The notes below the pieces were generated by a model, which saw nothing but the letters and a program-made list of their open reading frames with translations, did no database searches and was not told where the DNA came from. A stretch of DNA of 64,000 nt, from NCBI GenBank assembly GCA_021234155.1, contig JAJEKV010000011.1, forward strand, positions 2,857,294 to 2,921,293. Reading direction: 5' to 3'. The first letter of the stretch is position 1; every line of letters begins with the position of its first letter. The position numbers were made by a program, and so were the translations under genes. This DNA is from Isoetes taiwanensis (Eukaryota > Streptophyta > Lycopodiopsida > Isoetales > Isoetaceae). This document shows positions 35,555-46,676 of the stretch, in pieces.

Positions 35555-35950
35555 ACTTGGGCCGTAGGATCTTCGACCTGATCAAGGGTCGAGATCTCAC
35601 CATGTGACAATAATTAAAGCAACATGAGCCATAGGATTTATTACATATAATTCCCAAAATCATGTGCACCGTAGGATATGTGCTAAGCCACGTGAGCCGT
35701 AAGATCTCGGATCGACGATCAGGATCGAATCAACCTAGACCGTAGGATCGATTGCATATAATTCTCAAAGCCATGTGCACCGTAGGATGTGTCCCAAACC
35801 AACGTGAGCCGTAGGATCTCGGACCGACGACCAGTATCAAATCAACCTGGACCGTAGGATTGCTTACATATAAGCTACAAACAAACTCCCAAGCCATCTG
35901 GGCCGTAGGATACGTCCCAAAGCCACGTGAGCCGTAGGATCTCGAATCAA
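35555..35950 (+). repeat. CCGTAGGAT-type tandem array
   Basis: CCGTAGGAT or close variants recur about eleven times between 35561 and 35940. They lie within a longer unit of about 115-120 bp (CCGTAGGATCTCGGA-CGACGA-CAG ... AATCAACCTGGACCGTAGGAT ... CATATAA). The unit repeats about three times with good conservation. Confidence 0.8.
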
Positions 35951-37240
35951 CAGCCGGATTGACTGGGACAAACATAAGAACATATATATGTGTTATGATA
36001 TTCCTGCAACATAAATATAATTTTGTAATATTTGCTTTTGTTTACGGACTCTTACGTTTCTTGAAAATGCTGCCTTTGCGCCATCATAAAGCATAGCTCG
36101 CTTTAAAAGATCAGGCAAAAGATGTTTAATTTTCAGGAGCACCTCTAGATTAAGTTCGAACTGTTAGTCACACAGTCAAAAGTGATCAATGAGCCTTTGA
36201 ATGAAGAGGCTTACAAAAGCTTCTGTTTTCAGAAGAATTTGGCCAAATAATGAATAATTTGTCTTCGAAAAACTGCCAAGAACCTGGGTGTTAATATGCT
36301 TAAATTGCACAATTTAGAACTAAGTCCAGAATTGAATGCCTGATGGTCTTTCGGAGAGGCTTTTAGCAAGGAGAAGAAAATGGCACTTGCTTTTCTAGAA
36401 ATAACATGAGATGGTCAATTTCAGATCCATGTTGAGTGTCACACTCCTCCCATGTTCCTACTAAGTTTCCATCATGGGGTATCCTAACAGATTCCTATTC
36501 TGCAAAGAAGCATCCACGAGACAATATCAAGAGAACTGGAAGTTAGAATAGTCCTCATGCTTTTTTCTCTTTGAAGTTTTCGAATGTATTCAATTTTTGT
36601 GAGGTGCTTCGAAGTCTGTTCAACGTATTTGTTAATATTATCTCGGCGCATACCCATTGCATCTGCCCTGGATGATTCATGATAATAACATGGGTAAAAT
36701 TGACAGCTTCTTTTGCCACCAATCTTATACATCCTAGAGTGGGAGACGAAGAGGCTTATCAGATGGTCTCTTGGGCTCTGTCACCTAGTCAAAAGTGTAA
36801 AAAAAAATTGGTCCTTTGTACCAGTCAAGGTTGGCAGATCTTTCAATCATGGTGTCTCCCTCAAACCCTGAAATTAGAACAAATGGAATCTTGTCTGGAT
36901 TGTACCCAATGTGCCTATCAAAGTCAGGAGTAATGCATAACAAACACAATCAGTAATTCATCAATTGGCATCTCTTTAAAGGAATTAAAGAACTCGTGGT
37001 TCATTATCACTTAATGTGAATCATCCTGTGGCTCACTCCATTTCTTCTTTTCTTGATTTTGTTTGCCCTGGCTGGTGCTTTCCCTTTATCATCTTTGCCT
37101 CTTTCCCTTCTCCTCTACAATTATGGCCAATGCATAACTAAAGGTGACATGTCCACGTTTCATAATTATATGTGTACTTATTTCCTTTGCTGACTGTTCA
37201 TAATCAAGAACTATGACGTGCCCATTGCAGATGCATTTTC
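35951..37240. other. no gene recognised
   Basis: Open frames at 36484-36732 (minus) and 36679-36933 (plus) are antisense to each other and show no domain. The basic MRRDNINKYVEQTSKHLTKI segment on the minus strand could be a relic of a DNA-transposon protein, but I cannot name it. Confidence 0.35.
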
Positions 37241-37244
37241 TCTG

Positions 37245-37500
37245 CTACAACATTGCTCTGCACAGGGAGACCGATTGGGCCAAGGCTGTCTGGTAGTAAC
37301 ACGCAATTCCTCCGTGTCCTCGTTTCCCGGTGCACTCATTGAAGACGGAGTAGCGCTGGTATCCTGGCAAATCAGGTAGCCTGTGACCAGCATGTTCCCA
37401 TGTTTCCATGAGGAAGATAAGGTCCATGTCCATGGCGACGGAATTGAGACTGTCCCCCTTCTGCCATGGAAAGCCACGGCAATTCCAGGATACCACGCTG
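37245..37500 (-). pseudogene. LINE ORF2 start: AP-type endonuclease, first part
   Basis: On the minus strand the frame reads VSWNCRGF, then MDMDLIFLMETWEHAG, then GYQRYSVFNECTGKRGHGGI. The N-C-RG and D-x-x-FLMET motifs carry the metal-binding Asn and Glu of apurinic-type LINE endonucleases, which nick the target DNA. The domain breaks off after about 80 residues. The remaining part (with GDFNA) lies 2.1 kb away on the opposite strand at 39480. Confidence 0.8.
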
Positions 37501-37509
37501 AGGCACGAT

Positions 37510-39120
37510 CCCTATTTAGTGGCATGCATCGCCACTTCAGGTCCGGTGGTAGTGGTGGTCCTGGGGGGCCGGAAGATGTGGATGCACGTGCCGTTGGGGG
37601 CCCCTCGAGAGGGACTCGAGGGGCCGGAGTGCCTGCATCCCTGTTTGGCTGCCTGAATTCCCGCATCCTTCCCCGGACCAGCCCCGCTGCCCCTCCATGT
37701 CTGCGGCAGTCCCTGACTTTGGCCAGCTCCGCCCGGGTCTCTAAGCGTCTTTGGGGTCAAGTCGGTCAACGTCTGAGCCGTCCCCCTTCAACTTCCGGCC
37801 CACGGCGGGATGGCCACCCGCTCTAGCGCTCTCAAGCGTGAAGATGACCACCCGAGGGGCCATCAGGGTGAATTCCATGATGACTCGCCTTTCCAATGGT
37901 CACAGGTACTGGGAACATCATCCGGTCCAAGATCTGTGTCTGGAGTCGGGAAGTGAGATGTTCTCCCGACTCCTCCGTCAGGCCTCGCACTACCACATTG
38001 CGGCTCCTGCGTCTACGTTCACGGAGTTGGTGGGGGCGCACCGGTGTTGGTTGAGGTGGGTGAGGCATAGGCGTGGCCGGCGCTGGGTGGTGGTGGCGGC
38101 CGGCGTGATCGATGTGTCCACGGCGGGTGTTGCGAGTTGGCGCCACGTAGGTTGGTGGGTTCGCGGGGTTGGTGTGTTCTTTCTTTGTGGTTTACGTTCT
38201 CCGGTGCGGGCTCGGCTCTTGCGGGGCGTTGTCATGTCTTGCCATCTCCGCGTGCAATGGCGAGTTGCTCATGTGCCTCGGCCTAGAGGCCCTTGCCTTC
38301 TTGGCGGGCAGCGGCGGCAAGCTCTGTAGCTCCCGATCTCGTGCTAAATCCTTACTCCGAAGAGCACTTTCGGTTAAATGCGGCTGGCTTCCAAAGCGGC
38401 TGGACTCCTTGTCTCACGGTGGCGACCTCGCAACCTCGGGGAGGGGCTGTGCTCCTCAAATCCGTGGCCTTAGCCTCCTCAACCTCGGCACGGATCAGGG
38501 GCGGGGTTTACAGTGTCTCTGCTCTACCCGGTTCACGTCCTGCGTCCGGCTTCCATAGCTGCCCACCACGGTGTCTACCGCCCCTTCATATCGCAAGCTC
38601 TGGCGGTATTCTAACATACGTCAAATTGTAGCAAGTGGATGCTATCATCACTTTTGTCGTCGCGATCCTCCAATTACGTGATTCGTCGTTTTTACGGCAC
38701 CAAGCTGCGTGCGCAACATCCAGAGATGTTATGTTCTCCACCTCTGTCGGGGAGGCACGCAAGGCGTGCCTTTGTTGGCCTCAACCCTCGCTGGATCGCG
38801 GCTCCAAGGTTCGACCGGCCGGATTGCACGGTGTGGCCCGCTTGCCGGGCCGTTGGGCCTTGGCTCGGGCCCTCTCTCTTCATGGAAGGCGTCTCTCCCC
38901 ACTGCGAGGCCTCTTCCTTGGTGGCCCCGCTTCATGGTCTTCCCTAGAGGGCTCTGCCTGCGTGGGGTCAACCGGTGGTTGGTGTGTTTGGGCCTTCCCA
39001 GGATGGGTTGGTGTGGTCTGAGGTAGCTCACCAACCAAGTGTGGGTCCACACACGGGACTGTGTTTGTGGCCATGACTTGGGGTATGACTTGGGCCACGA
39101 CAGGTCAAACATGGTTTTTA
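37510..39120 (-). pseudogene. LINE ORF1 (RNA-binding protein) remnant
   Basis: On the minus strand, RRRSRNVVVRGLTEESGEHL (about 38040-37980) is the RNVVVRGLPEE-type start of the RRM-like domain found in L1-type ORF1 proteins, followed by RVIMEFTLMAPRVVIF-like sequence one frame over. Upstream (38.2-39.1 kb) the frame is Pro/Arg-rich (RGHQGRGLAVGRD and others). ORF1p coats LINE RNA as part of the retrotransposition particle. Plus-strand open frames in this interval are mirror artefacts of the GC-rich sequence. Confidence 0.6.
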
Positions 39121-39239
39121 GGTAGGCTATGGCAGGGGCTTGTCTGGCAGGGCTAGGCAGGCTGTGGCAGGGATGTGGCCTGGCTAGGCAAGGCCAAGAG
39201 GCAGTTGGTTGGGCTATGGCAATGTCAGGTAGATGTTGG

Positions 39240-39478
39240 AGCCCAGCTCAACATTAATTTGTATGCTCTGATTGCCCAGAAATTAGGGTTGGGAGCAAAG
39301 GGCTGAAAGGGGGCAAAAAAAGGAAAGTGGCTAATAGACTCCTGGATATCTGGTGTGTACCGGCTGCCACAAAAACCCTAGCACACAGCCCGGAAAAGTG
39401 CAGATTGGAGCACTGAAACAAGGACAAGCATGCAGGTATCACATCAGATACACGTAGATGCAGTCTGAGAACGGCGAT
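39240..39478 (-). other. probable LINE 5' UTR and inversion junction
   Basis: On the minus strand this is less GC-rich and contains GTGCTAGGGTTTTTGTGG. It lies at the expected 5' end of the inverted segment and abuts the direct segment near 39480. Assignment is by position only. Confidence 0.4.
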
Positions 39479-39479
39479 A

Positions 39480-42050
39480 GCGACCCTCTCTTTGTGGCGG
39501 CGCTACTTCCCACATCTTTGAGAGCAACTTTTACCACATGCACTTGGATGTGGACGGCGGGAGCCCTATGTCGATCTATATGATGACATCTGGCCATCTG
39601 AACAATTGGGCAAGGTCATGTTGCTTGGAGATTTCAATGCGGCGCCGCGAGGCGAGCAGATCCCAAAATTCGCACCTCTAGGCGAGGATGTGTTGCAAAT
39701 GGACCCTTGAGAGATGGTTTGGCCAAGGGCGTCGATGTGATCCGGTGACATGGTATGGCCGGGCATTTCTTTATTCTTTGGCGATATCTTTGACACGGTC
39801 ATTTGCAATGGGCTGGCACGGTGGCCGTCCTCGGCCGCTTCACTTGTAGGGGGAGAACGGGGGCACCCGGTGTGGTGGATACGTGCTAGCGGACGAGCAA
39901 TGCCTACACTTGATCACTAAGCCGATTAATCGGGACATGTGGCGGGGCGAGGAAGTAGACTCCGACCATCAGCCCTGTTCTTGCGGATAGATTGGCGGGC
40001 CCCCATTGCCCCAACACCCCATGTACCGCGGTTGCGTGCGGACTATGATCATCGGGCGGTCTATGCGAGGATGCTTGAGCATGAGCTGCGGGAGTCTTTG
40101 CTGACTCTCCACACTTCAAGCAATGACGGCCCCGGTGAACCGGCTCGCCGAGGGTAGGGGGCGGATGCTTTGGGGAGAGGCTCTCGGCGATCCACTGGGG
40201 GCTGCAACCACCTTCGATGACAAATGTCGGGGAGCTGAAGCGATGGCTCCGCCAAGTCTTTGGACCCCACCATTCGCCCCGCAGGCCGTCCTCAATACAC
40301 CGCTCCTTCCTCAAGACCAAGAAAGCGGGTACCTTGCGGAACACCAGCAATGAGATGTTTGGTCTACTAGACCGCCACTCTAGGGCCTTACGGAGAAAGG
40401 TCTTGAGTAAGCCCTGCGGACCGCGCAGGAAATATTACCCGGAACAATGGGTGAGATACTTGCGGCGGTTGTGAAGCCGGGCACCGCATACCAGCCATGT
40501 GCAGAGCTAGCGGCGGTCATTCTTGAAGGGATGTCATAATGGGCCTGCAGCGCCTCGCTAATGGGAAGGCGACCGATTTGGATGGTATGCGGTGAGCTTC
40601 TCAAGTGGGCGGGCCCCCAATGGTGCCGGTTCTCACGGCACTCTTCAACAGGGGGCATTGCAAGAAGGCTTCCCCGCCTTTGGACTACCGGTAGAGTTGT
40701 GCCCATATACAAAGCAGGGGACCCCCATGGTGACCAACTATCGTACCATTATGGTGGGTTACGTCTTTGCCAAGTTGCTTGGGATTCTTGAGCGGCGGCC
40801 CGACACTTTGGGCGGAGGATGGAGAAGTGCGGGCTCTCGCAGCGCAGCGGGGCTTCGCCCCGGCATTCTACTATTGACCATATCTTCACTCTGCGAACAC
40901 TCATAGAGGATAGCGGAATCAACGCCAGAATCATCTTTGTTGCTTTGTGGATTTTGCAAAGGCTTTTGACCACGAGTGCCTCGGGATAAGTTGTGGGACG
41001 ATTGAGACGACTAGGGACCCCGTCGACTTGCGAATGCTATATCTGAGACTATACAAGGCTTGCTCGATTCGTCTCACCTTTGTCCGGGGAGCCCGTTGTT
41101 AGTAGCATTGGGGTGCGCCCGGGGCTGCCCTCTATCCCCCAGCTCTTTGGCTTGTACATTGACCAGCTAGAAGAATGGCTAGCTGAGCACGGGAGGCTTC
41201 GGTTGATGCACCACATAATCCGGCAACTCATATATGCCGATGATGTTGACTTGCTCGCATATACCCGGAGGACATGCAACGCCACCGGATGCTTTGGACA
41301 CTACGCCAATTCAGCGACATGAGAGTTAACTTGGCCAAGACAAGGGTGTCTTTGTTGGTCCCCATCATCCGGCACCCACGCCTTCCCTCATTCACTTACC
41401 AAAGGCGGGGTAGTGGAGGTGGCTCGATCTTATAAGTATTTGGGCATTGAGTTTTCTACTACCACACACTTTGGGATGCATCCATCGGGTTACTGGTCAC
41501 CGCAGTGGAAAGCCACGTATGCAATGCAAAACTTGATCACAAAGTCAGTATGCATGGGGTCACCGGGCACACTTGTTCGGGGCCTTGGTTGAACCGGTCC
41601 TCCTCTATGGGGCAGAAGTGTGGGGGCGGTGATATCCCTCACCACTTGGAGCGATCTAGAGCATGTACAGGCGGCCTTCTTGGCCGGGCTTTGGGAGTGA
41701 AATCCACGGTCCCATATCAGATCTTGCTCCAGGAGGCAGGCTTCCTTCCATTCTGAGGAGGGCTGCTTTTTGGAACGTCACCTTATTTACTTCCGGAAGG
41801 TGGTGGCTATGGATGAAGCCCGGCTGCCCAACCTTGCTTTGGCGATGGCGATGTCTTTGGAAAGACAAGCAAGCAAGCAGTGGTTCTCGCTATGGAATGT
41901 GCAGGCACAGATGTGGACCCGGTGCATACACCGAAGGAACCTTGCTGCCTTGAAGCAAGATTACTTGGATGCTTGCTTCATGGCCAAGCTTTGGGATGAG
42001 AGGCCTGTCACATGTCAAGGTGGCAAATTATCGACAACAGGTTAATCCCA
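39480..42050 (+). pseudogene. LINE ORF2: endonuclease second part and reverse transcriptase
   Basis: The endonuclease resumes with GKVMLLGDFNAAPRGEQ (GDFNA at 39627-39641). The reverse transcriptase follows: VELCPYTKQGTPMVTNYRTI (about 40692-40750), a P-Y-K-G(T/D)P-NYR(P/T)I type block; QLFGLYIDQLEEWL; LIYADDVDLLAY (YADD at 41233-41244, the catalytic Asp pair); and EVARSYKYLGIEFST (about 41420-41460). Frames change several times, so no intact polymerase exists. The YADDVDLLA and KYLG(I)xF pairing fits non-LTR elements; I cannot fix the clade. Confidence 0.85.
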
Positions 42051-42439
42051 TGCTCACGAGGGGCCCACACCACTACCTGCGTACCCATCTACCCATGAAA
42101 AAAGTGCGGTGATTGTTTCCATTCGCCGACGGTGCACACCACCTCGCATTGAGGCGGGGAGATGGATTCGGGGCAGCGTGAGGACAGAGTCTGTCGGTCT
42201 TTGTCAGCGAGCCATTGAGGATGAAAATCACGCCCTCGGGCTGTCCGGCGTACCCGGTATATTCGAGCTCGGTATGCTTTCGGTTAGTTGTGCCCCATCG
42301 GGCCTTGCATGAGCTCGCGAGCCGCGGCCCTCGTAGGCTTGTTGGGATCGTACCTCCGGGAGGAAATGGATACGCGGACTCAGTTATGCCCCCCTGTCCG
42401 ACATTAACCTCAGTTGTACTTGTGATTATGTATATAACT

Positions 42440-42607
42440 GTGCAATATCTCAGCATCCTTATTGCTACTAAGGTTTTTCCCCCGAAAACCCTTCGGGGCG
42501 GGGGTTTTTTAATCCTGGTAGTAATACGCCTGCTGCTCTCTCTTTGTACTTGGGTCCCATAGGCCAGTTGGTCTCCGTGGACGACAAAATCATATTCTAT
42601 TCTATTC
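42440..42607 (+). repeat. LINE 3' stem-loop and (TATTC)n tail, reference copy
   Basis: ATTGCTACTAAGG (42461-42473) pairs with CCTGGTAGTAAT (42514-42525) around an inner hairpin CCCCGAA...TTCGGGG. This is followed by the conserved blocks GGGTCCCATAGGCCAGTTGG and TCTCCGTGGACGA, and then TATTCTATTCTATTCT. Similar copies are at 8.67, 61.41 and 63.28 kb (plus), at 21.7 and 51.9 kb (minus), and partially at 51.1 and 59.6 kb. Confidence 0.85.
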
Positions 42608-42610
42608 TCA

Positions 42611-43615
42611 TTGTTAACTGAGGCAGTGAGTCCTGCAATAATGTCCCAACCACCACAATATCATTAATGGGTTCCCAGACACTTGAGATTGCTCATCAGC
42701 TTTATTGATCATACTTAGGCATCCCTATGCTTTTGTTTGTATGCTTGGCAAGCTTATCAAATGCATGAGATATTAAAACATTATCTTCAGCTATTGGCAT
42801 CCATGTATCATTCAAACAATGCTTTTTCTCAGAATTTCCAATTAAATAGTTGGGCCGACCCACCGACCTAGTCGACTTCACGATCTAGCCGACTTGACGA
42901 CTTTATAACCTTTACTGCAGAGCTCACGGCTCATTTTAGAGACACTGATAGACAATTGACTATGGTCACAAAGCTCAAAAATCTCATGCAACGGGCCACA
43001 TCCAACTTCAGTTTGTAGATCTAGGTTTCCACAAATTGCTTGAGACACATCTTGGGATGACATTGCCCTTTCAAGATTGTTTTCAAAGGGGTCTTTGGGG
43101 TGATGTCAATGACCTTTTTGTTGACTATGGATGACCACGTGACCCTCAGAGAGGTTATCAAGTTCATAGTTTGGTGTGACAATCATGCTTTTCAGCATAA
43201 AGAGAGCATTGTGTCCATTTCCATCCATAGCTTTGCGATCAGTAGTAATTTCTCTATTCCTATTCAAGCCCATGCCCTAGGCCAATGGTCCAGTGCTTAC
43301 CATTAATTTTTTCAAGTCTTGTCCACCATTGAGAAGCCATGCCAAGAGAGATCAATCTATATTTGTATTGCATAGGATCAGGTCACATGACTTGTGAGTG
43401 CCCAATCAAGCAATCTATTTTATTGGAAGATGTCAGAGGCCAGTCCAAGTAGCAGGAGTTTCTCGGGCGACATTTGTCTTGCTTTGACATCTGGTCAAAA
43501 ATTTTAATCCTTCTAATTGAGTCAATAAAGAGTTCCTGATTTCAGTATTCTAAGAGTAAAGGTGGATATTATTTTAACATCCATGGAGACTCTCCAGCAA
43601 GCCATAGGATGGGTC
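42611..43615. other. no gene seen
   Basis: No recognised domain or element. Open frames are short and featureless. Confidence 0.4.
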
Positions 43616-43619
43616 TATA

Positions 43620-43703
43620 CATAATGTGACGCTAGATAGCCTCGAACTAAAGATATACATGCTCTAAGACTAATGTGTTACCACTAGACCAAAGGCCTAA
43701 GAG
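43620..43703 (-). mobile_element. tRNA-derived SINE head, minus strand
   Basis: On the minus strand CCTTTGGTCTAGTGGTAA (A-box-like, 43679-43695) is followed by TAGTTCGAGGC (B-box-like, 43639-43649). The A box matches the SINE at 35.45 kb (TTGGTCTAGTGGTTA). The remainder of the body is not defined. Confidence 0.55.
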
Positions 43704-46676
43704 ATGGAGAAATTATATGCATATTCTCTATCTTCTTATCCTACATTACAATGTTATAGTGTCGTGGATCCAGCCCTAATTTGGACGGCTGAGATCCATC
43801 GACATTCATGGCTAAGATTTGTTCTCTTTTTATCCCCCTTTTTTTTTTTCGGAGCTTTGAATGGTGCAGAGCTCGGGACAAGATTTTTCTACGAAGCATG
43901 CAGAGCTCTGTATAGTTTCTCCTGGGCAAGATTTTTGTACAGAGTAGTGTGGCTTGCCGTAGCTATAGAAGCCATAGCCATCCTCTGCGCTAAGTCCTCT
44001 GCTTGGAGTCGCTATTAGGCTAGAATTTGTGTGGTGTAGCCTGCCTCCTCTTTGTCGGGAAAAATATGGTTGGGGCATTTTAAGCTCCCAGCTATGGTGG
44101 ATTTCCAGCAGTCATGGTGGAACAGTGGACCCATTAGGTGTAGGCATAGGATTTGGAGCTCCCTTTGATGCTGAACATCAGTCGTTGAAGCAGAGAAGGA
44201 TGTGCAAGAAGCTCGATCTTGCACAACAGCAGCTATGGCATATGATTGCAAAGGATTCTGCAGTGTCGGCATGGATTTTTGCCCCGAAAATTTTTAAGGG
44301 TTGCAGGGGCGGCGAAGGAAGGACGCCATAGCCAGGTTATGTTGCTCCTCTTTGCAGAGCTGTCATGATTTTGATAAATATGCTATCCTTCTGCAGGGTA
44401 TTCAGGAGATGCATCTCAGTTTGAAAATAGATTTGCAGGCCCCTTGGCTGCTGTAAAAGAACTTGATAGTCTAAGTATTCTCAACATTTATCTGTTGAAA
44501 ATGAATCATGATTATTGACTTGAATTTGTATTAGAGGATCTATGCGTCTTCCTCGGGATTTGTTTTGCAGTGGGCATCATGGCAGGTTTCTGAAAGCTGG
44601 TTCGGAAGCTTGGCATACAGCATGTGTTGTTCGTGATATGGTTTGTGAGCACTGTGTAATATTGCAGTTTTACTATGCAAGATTCTGAGGGTACTTCTAT
44701 CAATATTGATATAATGAGTAGACCCTTTCTAGTTGAGGCACGATAAATTATAATCTAATGTTCGATGGATATTATCAGTTTATGGCACATGATCAAGCAC
44801 TTAGCATTGAGCATCCTCCACATATGTCATTGCATCATGATGGGCAGCATCATTGATGAACAATCCCAAATAGTGGCTTCTGGCCTCTCAAATTAGGTGC
44901 GTATATAATCTCTTAATGAAGCAAAGGACAAGTTGTCTGAGTTGAGTAAGAACTACAAATGTTCTTTAGCATAGAACTGCAAATGTTCTATAGCACATTG
45001 CATCTTATAAGAGGCAGAGCTAAGCAACAAAGTTATAGAAAAGTTGGCATTTTCTTGAAGCGGAAATTGGTTGAGAGCAGGATTCAATTCCATGTTGTCT
45101 GCTAAAACAAAGCATAGAATATTTCACTGGCTTAGGGAGCCACCATGGCAGGCAGGAGCTCTTTTAGTGAATTACAAATTGAACTCTCAAAGGCAGCCAT
45201 TCTGGGAAGCTATCAGTAATCCTTATTCCAGTTTTAGTTGTGCATAAATTGTCATCAGTTAATCAAGATATGTTTCATATATTTTAGAATTTTGTTTCTT
45301 TGTCTTTGCTACCAACATGCAGCTATTCGTAGGCTTTAATTCTACGGTCATCTCATATCTGTATGCACTCTTTATTAATCAGGGCAGAGGAATACAAAGT
45401 TAAAAAGTAATTTCCATCCCATTTCAAGCTTGAGCCCTAGGGCCTAGATTTGATAAAGCAACATGAGACCTGTATATAGCAATTGCATACATGGGGCTTC
45501 TGTAGTTGCAGTTAGCCCATTATAATGGGGCATGGCCATTTTCAAAGACGTTGGCCAGAGTTAAGGAACAGGAAGCTCAGTTGAAGAAACACCAGATCTA
45601 AGGAATAGAATGCTCGGTTGGAGAAACAAAGAGGTTGAAAACATTTACATGTTCCTGGGCACCGTAACTAGTAGTTAAATGAATGTTTTAGTCTAAAACG
45701 ATAAGCATTTCTTTACTTATGATTGAATTTTAATTTTAAAGGACAACATATATATTCATCATTAAATCATGAAAATAAATATATAAGTCTAATGTACATT
45801 TTAAAACTTAGAGAAAAAATAGTCCCTCTATGCAAAACTATCTAAGACACTGAGATTATCTATGTGCGAAGTAAACCTCATAGATTCTAAATCACCAATA
45901 TGAATTGTTGGAGATCGTTCCTGCTGAGTTGCCTTCTTAAGTGAAACATGTGACCAACCATCACTATGACCCTTAACTTGCCCAATGCACCAAGCATATC
46001 CAATTGTATTGAAGGCAAAAGGAACCATTGCAGAAGAAGCTAATGGAGCTCCCATCTAGACAAAATGAAATTTCTCCATAGCGTGTGATGCCACAACCAC
46101 CATATTAGGTGCTACACACAAGATGTGGTCATAGGTGCAGTAAATGGGATGATTATCACTCTATAATCTTTCTAGGTACTCGACCCAATGCATCCCTTAT
46201 TTATCTTTCCTTTGCAGTGTTGATTTTAGTGGCTATTTATCGCAAAACTGCTATATTTTTTTATTTTTGAAAAAATTGCCACTATGCTTAGTAGGTTTCC
46301 TTCAGTAAAATAAGGAGATTAATTCGTCCATCTTCTACCACATTCGCCAACTATATGGACTTAGTGAAGGACCTTTTTCGCCTTTCTATCAATAATCTCA
46401 ATTCTTGAATCTCAAACAAATCGTCTACTTAGAAACCATAGAGTTACCAATTCCGTATAGCCAAGGAGTATAGAGTGAAGGTTTTGTATTTTTATTTGTG
46501 CTATAACTATGCTTTAAATATCTATAGAATGTGATAAAGCTTTTGATGTCTTTATTATGGGATAGAACCATATTTAAAAAAATACTACTCTCAGATACAA
46601 TCACCAAAACAAAATGGAAGCCTACGACATTAGTTAATGGCAGTTATGTGTATCACTATGTTGGAGTCATGGCAAC
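43704..46676. other. no gene recognised
   Basis: Open frames (43704, 44029, 45828 minus) have no known domain. The interval reads like degraded non-coding sequence. Confidence 0.35.

Larger units (their letters stand above)
37240..42610 (+). mobile_element. nearly full-length GC-rich LINE with inverted 5' half and (TATTC)n tail
   Basis: About 5.4 kb, visibly more GC-rich than its surroundings. The right part (39480-42610, plus strand) holds the rest of ORF2 and the 3' UTR with stem-loop and pentamer tail. The left part (37240-39478) reads on the minus strand as 5' UTR, ORF1 and the start of ORF2. The two parts meet head to head and together cover the element about once, with the break inside the endonuclease domain. 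This is the layout produced by 5' inversion (twin priming) during target-primed reverse transcription. Several frame slips make it inactive. No target duplication could be assigned with confidence. Confidence 0.8.

Noticed and set aside
35555-35950. CRISPR-like spaced repeats (CCGTAGGAT)
   Set aside because: The spacers are themselves repeated in a 115-120 bp unit, the motif is only 9 bp, and the genome is a plant nucleus.
37383-39026. Many plus-strand open frames of 80-190 codons
   Set aside because: They are antisense to the inverted LINE ORF1 and endonuclease. High GC content removes stops, and no domain appears on the plus strand.
43704-44331. Possible gene in the 104 aa and 100 aa open frames
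   Set aside because: Antisense frames of similar length overlap them, and no motif or codon signal separates either strand.
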